This document shows, one piece after another, positions 1-7,327 of a stretch of DNA of 11,424 bases; position 1 is the first letter of the stretch; every line of letters starts with the position of its first letter. The translations under genes were made by a program, and so were the position numbers. This stretch comes from CAYNTC01 sp964432925. GTDB taxonomy: Bacteria > Planctomycetota > Phycisphaerae > Sedimentisphaerales > Anaerobacaceae. The stretch lies in assembly GCA_964432925.1 (NCBI GenBank), contig CAYSPM010000091.1:1-11424 (forward strand), given 5' to 3'. The notes beneath the pieces are model-generated. The model made no database searches. It was not told the origin of the DNA and was given only the letters and a program-made list of their open reading frames with translations.

Positions 1-53
<53 letters not shown>

Positions 54-383
54 ATCGCACTTTCATTGCGTTTGCCAAGATGCTACATCTCGTTAGAAAA
101 AAACAAATACCTCCCTCTATTCCAGAGAGCAACTCACACTTGCATATAGCTCACTTAGACTATCAACCAATCCAGAACCTAAATCTGTCCTTTATCGTCT
201 CTTAAATAAGCCATTTAATATAAAAGAGTGTTCCCCAAGGTGCAAATATAAAAACAGAAAATACTTCAAAAAAAGTCAAAAAATCCAAAAAATGTCATAA
301 CTACGCAATTTCTCTCAGTATCATTACCTAATATCCATAACTATACTGGATATTTCACCTTCACCCAATTGTCAAAACAACAG
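54..383. other. AT-rich geneless region with phased A-tracts and a small inverted repeat
   Basis: No coding frame is supported here. The stretch separates the 5' end of the tRNA-Thr gene from the 3' end of the HEAT-repeat gene, both read leftward. Five A-tracts sit at 250-254, 258-261, 268-274, 278-283 and 287-292; the last three have centres about 9-10 bp apart, close to the DNA helical repeat, which favours intrinsic bending. A perfect 8-bp inverted repeat (AATATCCA / TGGATATT, 330-337 and 347-354, 9-nt loop) lies 30 bp past the HEAT gene stop. It could help end that transcript, but no T-run follows directly. A weak minus-strand promoter-like pair (TTGCAC at 240-245, TATATT at 217-222, 17-bp spacer) is the best candidate for upstream tRNA transcription. 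Confidence 0.5.
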
Positions 384-2645
384 CTAATTGTTCGTCTCTT
401 CCAGCTTCTGCAGACCACTTATATCTGCTAAATCCTCTGCCCAATACTTGACTTGCTTCCGCCACATTGGCCTTTTTTCGTTCGGGTTTATGTTGATCGC
501 CAACAGTGTTTGAACAACAGCGTTGACATCGGAACCTTCAGGCGGGTCGTCCAAATAAGTCTGAATTGATCGCACGAGCAAGTTTTCTGGTCCTAAGTCA
601 TTATTAGCCAAACACTTCTGCAGCAAGCCAGAAGCAAGGTCGAGTTTCGGCCATCGGAGGTAAACGTCAAGAAGGTCTGATAATATCTCTTCCTTCTGCT
701 CATCAGTCTTAGCAGACTCTTGTAGAAGGCTAAGATATTCTACTGCCCGCTCAAAATCTTTTCTCTCGCGGTAAAGTTCGGTTAGCTTTGTCCTAACGTT
801 CTTAAGTATCTGAGGCCTATTCTCAGCGACGGCCTTTTGCTCTGCAATCTGCAAGAAAGAAGCCATTTGCTCGTTTGAGAGCTTACTTTGATTTACTTTG
901 GATTCGAGTTTTGCCACCCACTCATTCAAAACGTCGGCATCGGAGCGATTGAATATCGCGATCATCGCCTGCCAGCTCGGCTCAGTCTCATCGGTTGCAC
1001 CAATTTTTTCCGCCAGCCACGCTAAATCCTCGGTGCCTCCAATTTCACCTGCAAGGCTTATCAACTTCGTCCTTATCACGATGCTTGGGTCGTTAACAAA
1101 ATCCTTCCTCAGCTCCTTCAGAGCACTAGCTTTATCTATATAAATAAGGCCATCTACCGCCGCCTGTCTGACTAACTCCGTCTCATCGGTGAGCGCCTGC
1201 TCAAACAACGGCGCAAAACGCTTAGACGCCTGAACTCTGCTGACGCTTCTTTGTTCACATAATCCCGCCATAGAACCAAGCAATTCACCGCGCAGGGTGC
1301 CATCGGAAACACCCTTTTGCTGCTCATACGTATCCGCAAGCAGATTAAGGTATTCATCGACCTGCTCTGTTGTTAACCCATCCTGTTCGAGCAGCTTCAT
1401 AATTACATCCGCGCCTTTCTGTACCTTTGCCGGCTCCTGCGTGGAGAGATAATTAGCTGCCCATTGAAGGGTCTGCTCTCTGACCTCAGAGGGAATTTTT
1501 ACAGTCGAAGTGGGCAAAGAAGCATAGTAGCATGCACCACCGAGAGCAACGAATAACTCCAGTTTGACCTCATCATCTCGTTCGGCATTAAGTTGCTCAA
1601 GGAGCCTTTGAGCTGAGTTCAACTCCCAGATCAGAGACAATAGCCTGGCTGTTCTTAGACGAACGTCTCTATTTTCGTTGGATATCAACTTGAGCAGAGC
1701 CTGCTGCAACTCTATAGACAGTTTTGGCTTGTTCGTACCTCTGCGCCACTGGGCAAGCTTCTCCAGAACCCACAATTTCACCACGGTTTCTGAGCCAGCC
1801 AGATGTTCGGCCAAGAATTTGCCCCTGGCTGTGTCATCGCTCATACTGTCATATATTGTGCCCAGCGATGACAGATATCGCCCTTGCCATAGGCTCAGCT
1901 CGCTTCTCATCTTACGTATCTGCTCCTCTTGTCGAATAAGCCAGTCTCGCAAGAATTCGTCTTTGTTCTTGCTTTCGAGCTCACGAATGATCTGGGCGCG
2001 CGTTTCGGCATCTCTGCCCACTGGTATGCCGAGAGAGTGCAGTGCCTTCTCCGCCGCGTCCGCCACTTGCATATCAGCATCATCAACCAGCCTGATTAAC
2101 TTTATAGTTGCCCTTTTATCCGGCCGCAGTTTCAAGGCATGAACGGCATTTAGCCTCTTTATCACGGGATTTAAGGGATTTGTCGCTAACTCTTCAAGGG
2201 CTGGACCCACTTTTTCGTATTCAAACAACAACGCTGCTTCAGCAGCCAATTGGGCTTCAGCCACAACATCGCTGGAAAAAACACTGAGTAAAGGCATCAC
2301 AAAATCTTCTTTATTGCTTATAGGCCTGTCTGACGACCTGGCTTGAATAAGCGCCTTGCAAACGGCCATGCGAGCGACACTATTTTCGGACTGCTTAAGG
2401 GTTTCATGCAATATAATCCGTGCAGCAGGTTTCTCACTGGACAACATAATCGTTGCTGCATCTATGCGTATTTGCTCATTCTTTCCCTCAAGTAATGTAC
2501 TCCTGTAAATCCTCAATTCTCTGTCAAGCTCGGCTTCTAAAGGCACTGCTTCGGATGCCGGTGCAGGCTTTGCCTGACCAACACCAATTTGCTGGCATCC
2601 TATTACCATCAGAAACAATATGAGAAAAACGCGTCTTGCAATCAT
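384..2645 (-). CDS. HEAT-repeat lipoprotein with TPR-like C-terminus, function unknown
   Basis: The 753-residue product begins with a lipoprotein signal peptide (MIARRVFLILFLMVIGC, lipobox V-I-G-C, lipidated Cys17), so it should be anchored in a membrane facing the periplasm. The rest is almost all alpha-helical solenoid: HEAT-like repeats at about 54-205 ('VARMAVCKAL', 'MQVADAAEKALHSLG'), a charged coiled-coil-like stretch near 222-259, more HEAT-like helices at about 270-555 ('VRLRTARLLSLIWE', 'ELVRQAAVDGL'), and TPR-like helix pairs near 619-680. Such solenoids usually bind other proteins; no catalytic motif was seen. The start at 2645 is chosen because it directly precedes the signal peptide, has a partial ribosome site (AGGG, 8-nt spacing) and follows a strong promoter. 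The frame stays open upstream to 2843, but that part contains the promoter and has no protein-like features. Partner and process are unknown. Confidence 0.85.
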   Translation of the reverse strand: MIARRVFLILFLMVIGCQQIGVGQAKPAPASEAVPLEAELDRELRIYRSTLLEGKNEQIRIDAATIMLSSEKPAARIILHETLKQSENSVARMAVCKALIQARSSDRPISNKEDFVMPLLSVFSSDVVAEAQLAAEAALLFEYEKVGPALEELATNPLNPVIKRLNAVHALKLRPDKRATIKLIRLVDDADMQVADAAEKALHSLGIPVGRDAETRAQIIRELESKNKDEFLRDWLIRQEEQIRKMRSELSLWQGRYLSSLGTIYDSMSDDTARGKFLAEHLAGSETVVKLWVLEKLAQWRRGTNKPKLSIELQQALLKLISNENRDVRLRTARLLSLIWELNSAQRLLEQLNAERDDEVKLELFVALGGACYYASLPTSTVKIPSEVREQTLQWAANYLSTQEPAKVQKGADVIMKLLEQDGLTTEQVDEYLNLLADTYEQQKGVSDGTLRGELLGSMAGLCEQRSVSRVQASKRFAPLFEQALTDETELVRQAAVDGLIYIDKASALKELRKDFVNDPSIVIRTKLISLAGEIGGTEDLAWLAEKIGATDETEPSWQAMIAIFNRSDADVLNEWVAKLESKVNQSKLSNEQMASFLQIAEQKAVAENRPQILKNVRTKLTELYRERKDFERAVEYLSLLQESAKTDEQKEEILSDLLDVYLRWPKLDLASGLLQKCLANNDLGPENLLVRSIQTYLDDPPEGSDVNAVVQTLLAININPNEKRPMWRKQVKYWAEDLADISGLQKLEETNN

Positions 2646-2747
2646 ACGGATGACCCTGAATAAAACTCTGCGTGCCCTGGTGGGAAGCGCAGCCGAAGGT
2701 GCTGAAGTACACTGCTGCCTTTTTATTTTAACACAATGCACCTCTAA

Positions 2748-2815
2748 TTCGACTCCAATCATAACACCCAAATACAATCGAGTCAAGCTGCGATCTGAAC
2801 TGCCTTTTCGACTCC
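2748..2815 (-). repeat. 9-bp direct repeat flanking the promoter
   Basis: The minus-strand sequence GGAGTCGAA occurs at 2815-2807 and again at 2756-2748, 59 bp apart start to start. One copy lies upstream of the -35 element and the other at the expected transcription start. Paired sites around a promoter can be regulator binding sites, but a 9-mer pair in a short region may also be chance. Confidence 0.3.
2758..2786 (-). promoter_or_regulatory. sigma70-type promoter for the HEAT-repeat lipoprotein gene
   Basis: On the minus strand TTGACT (2786-2781) and TATGAT (2763-2758) are separated by exactly 17 bp; each hexamer matches the consensus at five of six positions. Transcription would begin near 2751, giving a leader of about 105 nt before the ATG at 2645. 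The promoter lies in the 210-bp gap after the xerD stop, so the gene can be expressed independently of xerD. The -10 element overlaps an in-frame ATG (2762) of the extended reading frame, which argues against that ATG as a start. Confidence 0.7.
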
Positions 2816-2855
2816 CGACGAGCTTTGAGCAACCACTGCCCAAACGCCGACAAGG

Positions 2856-3794
2856 CTATGGTCTCGGGTGGAATCTTTTATGAATCTTACGCAGCCTTTC
2901 GTGGTCAACGTGCGTATATATTTGGGTAGTAGCTATATCTACATGTCCGAGCATTTCCTGCAAGCTGCGCAGATCCGCTCCACCGCTTAATAAGTGCGTC
3001 GCAAAGCAATGTCTCAAAGTGTGAACGCTTAAGTTTCGGGGCATACCTGCCCGGATTGCATACTTCTTGACTAATCTCCAAATTTCAATACGGCTCAGCA
3101 CCAGCCCTGTTCGTGACAGTAAGAGAAAATCAGCGCTTTTCGGCCGGGCCAGCTTGGGACGCAGGTTCTTAAGATACTCAAGCGTCGCTGCGATAGCCGT
3201 TTTGCCCACAGGGATGACGCGTTCTCTGTTACCCTTGCCTATGCAGCGGAGGTACCCAATGTCCAGGTTCAAATCGCCGATCTTCAAATTGGCCAGTTCG
3301 CTAGCGCGAACACCGGTAGCATAAAGCAATTCCAGCATCGCCTTGTCACGAAGATAAAAAGGCTCACAGGGATCAGGAGCATTTAAGAGATTTAAGACCT
3401 GCCGCTTGTTGTAGATGGTAGGCAGTCTTTGCCAGATTTTGGGACTCTCAAGTATCGAGGTAAAATCATCCGTGATGAGGCCGTTGAGCTTAGCGTATCT
3501 TAGGAACATCCTTATGGCGACCAGGCAACGCTTGACCGAGCTTTCAGTTCTGTCTTGCTCAGCAAGCTCCCGCATATAGTTCTGGATGAGAAGTGGCTTT
3601 ACTTGTTGCAGGTGACTGAGGCCTCTCGACCTGCAATACTGAAGGAATCCTTTCAAATCACGACCATAGGCTAAAATCGTGTTGTCCGACAGGCCAGCCT
3701 CGACGGTCAGATAGGCAAGGAAATCCTTGGCTATGCGCCCTAAAGGAAGCTCGGACAGTGTATTATTAACGGATTGTATCTGTTCAGATGGCAT
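2856..3794 (-). CDS. xerD: Site-specific tyrosine recombinase XerD
   Basis: XerD works with XerC at dif sites near the replication terminus to resolve chromosome dimers, in the cytoplasm at the division septum under FtsK control (family knowledge). The 312-residue product has the N-terminal SAM-like core-binding domain (about 18-105) and the C-terminal catalytic domain (about 125-305). All catalytic residues are present: Arg163 (ATGVRASEL), Lys187 (IGKGNRER), His258 and Arg261 (HTLRHCFATHLL), His284 (MLGHVD) and nucleophile Tyr293 (IYTHVD). The ending 'ERLRKIHKRFHPR' resembles E. coli XerD (298 aa) more than XerC. The start at 3794 gives about 12 extra N-terminal residues; the ribosome site is weak and there is no nearby in-frame ATG. 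It is transcribed divergently from the DUF3160 gene; a possible -10 (TATAGT, 3841-3836) lacks a good -35. It looks like the housekeeping enzyme, not an island integrase. Confidence 0.95.
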   Translation of the reverse strand: MPSEQIQSVNNTLSELPLGRIAKDFLAYLTVEAGLSDNTILAYGRDLKGFLQYCRSRGLSHLQQVKPLLIQNYMRELAEQDRTESSVKRCLVAIRMFLRYAKLNGLITDDFTSILESPKIWQRLPTIYNKRQVLNLLNAPDPCEPFYLRDKAMLELLYATGVRASELANLKIGDLNLDIGYLRCIGKGNRERVIPVGKTAIAATLEYLKNLRPKLARPKSADFLLLSRTGLVLSRIEIWRLVKKYAIRAGMPRNLSVHTLRHCFATHLLSGGADLRSLQEMLGHVDIATTQIYTHVDHERLRKIHKRFHPRP

Positions 3795-3924
3795 CTACTC
3801 AAAGAAACACCAGCGATGGTACAACATGGATTCTGACTATAATATCGGCATTAGAACGCAACTATCTTTAGACACAATGAGCGGCTGTAACCGGTATCAC
3901 CCCTCGTCTTAGGCCGTTTGCATC

Positions 3925-3953
3925 TTGATTACCGATAGTTTTTCTGGTACAAT
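3925..3953 (+). promoter_or_regulatory. sigma70-type promoter for the DUF3160 gene
   Basis: TTGATT (3925-3930) and TACAAT (3948-3953) are separated by 17 bp, matching the consensus at four and five of six positions. Transcription would begin near 3960, leaving a leader of about 40 nt before the ATG at 4001. It sits in the 206-bp divergent region shared with xerD. An alternative, less well-placed AT-rich -10-like stretch (TATTATAAC) follows at 3962-3970. Confidence 0.6.
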
Positions 3954-3987
3954 TCAAATGATATTATAACATCTCTCACATTAAACT

Positions 3988-3992
3988 GGAGG
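3988..3992 (+). promoter_or_regulatory. Shine-Dalgarno site GGAGG
   Basis: A full GGAGG lies 8 nt before the ATG at 4001. It fixes the start of the DUF3160 protein at the methionine directly before the signal peptide. Confidence 0.85.
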
Positions 3993-4000
3993 AATGTCAA

Positions 4001-7000
4001 ATGGCACGATGGATTACCATATTCATCTCCGTTTTATGGACCGTCGCCTGTTGGGCAAATCCGATAGTACCCGAAGCTAACATGCCGTCGGAAACGCTAA
4101 GCGTTGAAATCCATCCAGCCGATGATGAACTAACTGCGTACTTTTCAGGTCAATATCATTTTAGCTACATTGACGAGTACTTGCCGTATATGTATTTTCC
4201 CGTGCCACCAGATGCCAACAACGTAAGCGTTTGTGTAGACGGCGAGCCTATAGGCTGGCAAATATGGCCTGGATGGAACTACCATACAAACCTCGCTGAG
4301 ATGCCTGAGATGCCAATCATCAAGTGCGATGGACCATTTGCAAAAACTGGCGCGGTAGTCACGATTGAATATGAGCACAGGCTTATCCAGCGTACTAAAG
4401 ACTATATCTACTTTTATCCGTTCACGTTTTCCGGCACACACAGGAATGAGCCTACTATCGCAACGGTAAAGATCAAAATTCCACCCGGATTCCACATTAG
4501 CGAAGTACGGCTCGGCGATACACTATTGGAATATTCATCCGCCTACAGCAAGATTATGATTACCACTGAGTTCCCGCCGGAGTTTGTAGCTGATGCAGAA
4601 CTTCTCGTCTCGCTCGTACCCGGGTACTTTGATGATTGTGGCGTACTCGTACAAGGCGTGGAGTGCCTCCTTTTTAAGGCTGACGGCGGTGGACTGTATG
4701 TGCTGGATAACACTGGCGATTTCAATGTTGGTGACCGGGTTCGAGTGCGCGGCGTGCTGAACCCGGATTGTGTAAGCATCTGTATGCAAGGAAATGGCTG
4801 TATTGAGCACAACACCATCTCGGTTTGCCTGGACTGTGACTTCGATGTTGATGGTGATATGGACTTTGGCGATTTCGCTGTGTTGGCGTCGTACTGGCTT
4901 AATTCAGAGTGCGATTCACAAAACAATTGGTGCCAAGCTACCGATCTCAACACAGACGGATCTGTGGGCGCTAATGAGCTGAAGTCGTTAGCAGATAGCT
5001 GGTTAATGCGCGAAGAAGACGAAAGCAAAAAGTTAGGATTCGGTCAATATTATTTGCCTTATGAGAACTCTGTTGAGCCTAATGCGCCCGGTTATTCGCT
5101 ACCGCTGGACTTAGCGAGCATCAGCAATTACACAGAGATAGACCACATATTTAATTTAGAACCCATCGCGCCACGATTGGAGCAGAATGGTTTTGCCTTC
5201 GTTGAGCACGACTTCGGCTTGTTCGATCCAAACCGTGACGACATCGTAAAGCCTTATCAGTACCTCATCGACCAGGCTGTGCCGTTATTTGTAACGGCTG
5301 ACACATTGCTGCATCTGTATCATGTGCAATTTGATGAGACGTTGAAAGAGATAGAGCAAAGCGAGTTTTACAATGACATCTGTGATTTGACCGCAGCATT
5401 ACTTGATGAGGCACTGGCTCAGTACGACAAATACAACGGTGATCTAAAAGAGGCTGCCAAGCGGAATGTGGCATATCTTGCGGTTGCGCAGCGCTTACTA
5501 GAGCCAACGGCTGAGGTGCCGACGTTCATCGCAAATATGGTTGACGGTGAATTGGCCAAGATCGATGCCCATGAGGGATTCGTACCGAGCGATATATTTA
5601 TCTATGAGGAAGACTACTCCCAATATGTGCCAAGAGGACATTATACACAAACTGAAGAGCTGAAACGTTATTTCAGGGCCCTGATGTGGTACGGACGAAT
5701 GGCATTTTTGCTAAAAGGTGCGGAGAATTGGGGGCGAGATGGTGATGCTTTGATTAGCGTTTACGATGCCAGGATACAGACCGTTCAAGCGGTACTGCTG
5801 GCAAAATCTATTGAAGAGGTGAGAATCAAACAGCGCTACGGACGCGATATTTGGCAGCGTATGTATACGGTGACATCGTTCTACGTCGGCTTAGCAGATG
5901 ATCTGACGCCCTACGAATATCTCGAAGTGATTGATGAAATGTTTACCAGTAGCTTCGATCCGGATGAGCTGCTCGATGAGGACTTATTTTTTGCAGTCAA
6001 AACGGAGCTTTCACTTTTACGGTCGCCGAAGATATTCGGCGGAACCGGTAATGCGTACGTATTACCGCCGGTCACACCAGAGTCGCTCGATGACGTACTC
6101 GACAGGACCAAAGGAATGCGCTTAATGGGGCAAAGGTTTGTCCCTGATTCGTACATGTTCCAGAATCTTGTTTTTCCAGAGGTCCTTGACTATACCGGCA
6201 GTGCGGAGTCTGAGCCCTTCACGTACGGCTTCACAGGAGCTCGCTGGGGACGATGTTATCCTCGTGGCTTAGACGTAATGGCAATTCTTGGCTCAGAGCA
6301 GGCCAGGGCGATTCTCATTGAGGAAGGTGACACCGATTACGTAGATTACTGGCTGCGGTTTAATGAACTAAAAAATGAGGTAAGTTCGTTTACCATCGAT
6401 CTATGGACGCAGAATCTTTACTGGGGCTGGCTACATTCGCTGCGAGCTATAATTGGAGGTTTTGGCCAAGGGTATCCGAACTTTATGCGAACAGGCATCT
6501 GGGAGAAAAAAGAGCTTAACGCAGCCCTGGCTTCATGGACGCAGTTACGGCACGACACCATATTGTACGCCAAGCAGAGCTACACGCCTGTTGAGCGGGG
6601 TCTTCCACCTGTTCCGACTCCAGGTTATGTCGAGCCGGTTCCCGAATTTTATGGACGGCTCTCGGCGCTAACGCGGATGACAAGAGCAGGTTTGAGTGAT
6701 ATGAATGCGCTGTCACCTACAGCGGAGAATCGGCTGGTTAGCCTCGAAAACATACTCACCCGACTTATCGAGATTTCCAATAAGGAACTGACGAACGAAC
6801 CACTGGCTGAGGAGGACCACGAGTATATCATGGAATTCGCCAAAACACTCGAAGATGCTATCATGGGTGTCGAGGTAAAAGGGCTCAAGACGACGCTGGT
6901 AGCGGATGTGCACACACATACTTTTGAGGGAAATGTAGTTGAGGAAGCTGTTGGATACGTCGATTTGATTATCGTAGCTTGTCCTTTACCAAATGGTTCG

Positions 7001-7147
7001 GTTTTCCTTGCTGCTGGGCCGGTGCTTTCATATTACGAATTCAAGCATCCGATGAGCGACAGGCTCACCGATGAAGCCTGGCGGCAGCTGCTTGCTTCAC
7101 AGGATAGGCCAAGCCGACCAAGATGGCTTGAGCCGCTTGTGCACTGA
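4001..7147 (+). CDS. Secreted DUF3160 protein with OB-like cassette and internal dockerin-like module
   Basis: The product is 1048 residues. A Sec signal peptide (1-19, likely cut after ACWA) indicates export. Residues about 33-205 form a beta-rich domain of unknown family. Residues about 212-276 form a Cys-rich cassette containing 'VGDRVRVRG', suggestive of a small OB-like barrel. Residues about 278-336 form a dockerin-like double EF-hand: loop 1 has ligands D280, D282, D284, D286, D288 and D291; loop 2 has D315, N317, D319, S321 and E326; each half ends in a W-L pair (299-300, 334-335). From about 380 to 1035 lies a DUF3160 domain, recognised from 'VTADTLLHLYHVQFDETL', 'HYTQTEELKRYFRALMWYGR', 'VADVHTHTFEGNVVEE' and 'SYYEFKHPMSDRLTDEAWR'. 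The activity of DUF3160 is not known to me. Calcium binding by the EF-hands is inferred from the ligands. No cohesin partner is in the window. The gene has its own promoter, and no clear terminator follows it. Confidence 0.95.
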   Translation: MARWITIFISVLWTVACWANPIVPEANMPSETLSVEIHPADDELTAYFSGQYHFSYIDEYLPYMYFPVPPDANNVSVCVDGEPIGWQIWPGWNYHTNLAEMPEMPIIKCDGPFAKTGAVVTIEYEHRLIQRTKDYIYFYPFTFSGTHRNEPTIATVKIKIPPGFHISEVRLGDTLLEYSSAYSKIMITTEFPPEFVADAELLVSLVPGYFDDCGVLVQGVECLLFKADGGGLYVLDNTGDFNVGDRVRVRGVLNPDCVSICMQGNGCIEHNTISVCLDCDFDVDGDMDFGDFAVLASYWLNSECDSQNNWCQATDLNTDGSVGANELKSLADSWLMREEDESKKLGFGQYYLPYENSVEPNAPGYSLPLDLASISNYTEIDHIFNLEPIAPRLEQNGFAFVEHDFGLFDPNRDDIVKPYQYLIDQAVPLFVTADTLLHLYHVQFDETLKEIEQSEFYNDICDLTAALLDEALAQYDKYNGDLKEAAKRNVAYLAVAQRLLEPTAEVPTFIANMVDGELAKIDAHEGFVPSDIFIYEEDYSQYVPRGHYTQTEELKRYFRALMWYGRMAFLLKGAENWGRDGDALISVYDARIQTVQAVLLAKSIEEVRIKQRYGRDIWQRMYTVTSFYVGLADDLTPYEYLEVIDEMFTSSFDPDELLDEDLFFAVKTELSLLRSPKIFGGTGNAYVLPPVTPESLDDVLDRTKGMRLMGQRFVPDSYMFQNLVFPEVLDYTGSAESEPFTYGFTGARWGRCYPRGLDVMAILGSEQARAILIEEGDTDYVDYWLRFNELKNEVSSFTIDLWTQNLYWGWLHSLRAIIGGFGQGYPNFMRTGIWEKKELNAALASWTQLRHDTILYAKQSYTPVERGLPPVPTPGYVEPVPEFYGRLSALTRMTRAGLSDMNALSPTAENRLVSLENILTRLIEISNKELTNEPLAEEDHEYIMEFAKTLEDAIMGVEVKGLKTTLVADVHTHTFEGNVVEEAVGYVDLIIVACPLPNGSVFLAAGPVLSYYEFKHPMSDRLTDEAWRQLLASQDRPSRPRWLEPLVH

Positions 7148-7199
7148 TGGCTGTATCATCCAAGAAAACCAGAAGAAAGCCCCACCACGCAATTTATGG

Positions 7200-7229
7200 T
7201 TGACAAGAATAGATATAGGACGATAAAAT
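7200..7229 (+). promoter_or_regulatory. Promoter candidate P1 of the beta-helix gene
   Basis: A perfect -35 hexamer TTGACA (7200-7205) is followed after 18 bp by TAAAAT (7224-7229), five of six positions of the -10 consensus. The transcript would start near 7236 and have a leader of about 90 nt that includes the inverted repeat at 7262-7306. Confidence 0.6.
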
Positions 7230-7271
7230 ATATCTTAAATTCCGCAAAGTCATTCTCGTTACGGTAAAGAC

Positions 7272-7299
7272 TTGGTTGGCGAATCGAGCTACGTATAAT
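7272..7299 (+). promoter_or_regulatory. Promoter candidate P2 of the beta-helix gene
   Basis: A perfect -10 hexamer TATAAT (7294-7299) lies 16 bp after TTGGTT (7272-7277), which matches only three of six -35 positions. The transcript would start near 7306, just before the Shine-Dalgarno site. A weak -35 beside a perfect -10 can mean activator dependence; this is inference. Confidence 0.45.
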
Positions 7300-7316
7300 T
7301 TTACCGCTAAATTCTC

Positions 7317-7322
7317 GGAGGT
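7317..7322 (+). promoter_or_regulatory. Shine-Dalgarno site GGAGGT
   Basis: GGAGGT lies 5 nt before the ATG at 7328 and is the strongest translation start signal in this part of the window. It supports 7328 as the start despite the long stretch ahead of the hydrophobic signal core. Confidence 0.8.
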
Positions 7323-7327
7323 GAATC

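Larger units (their letters stand above)
7148..7327. promoter_or_regulatory. Intergenic leader region of the beta-helix gene
   Basis: This 180-bp spacer contains two promoter candidates and a ribosome site, all read rightward. No terminator hairpin with a T-run is visible after the DUF3160 stop, so read-through from the upstream gene is possible. A 7-bp inverted repeat, CGGTAAA (7262-7268) and TTTACCG (7300-7306), brackets the second promoter; it could be an operator or a leader-RNA stem. Confidence 0.5.

Noticed and set aside
330..354. Inverted repeat as an intrinsic terminator of the HEAT gene
   Set aside because: The 8-bp AT-rich stem has no immediately following T-run in either direction, so it is recorded only as a weak structural element.
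2646..2843. Extended N-terminus of the HEAT-repeat protein starting at 2843
   Set aside because: The segment contains a strong promoter, is not protein-like, and would place a lipoprotein signal peptide inside the chain.
3838..3843. Perfect TATAAT on the plus strand in the divergent region
   Set aside because: No acceptable -35 hexamer lies 15-19 bp upstream, and a better-spaced promoter is found closer to the plus-strand gene at 3925-3953.
4543..5028. Open minus-strand frame of 161 codons opposite the DUF3160 gene
   Set aside because: It is a low-complexity Ser/Thr-rich translation lying fully opposite a well-supported gene, and reflects the antisense of its Asp-rich dockerin region.
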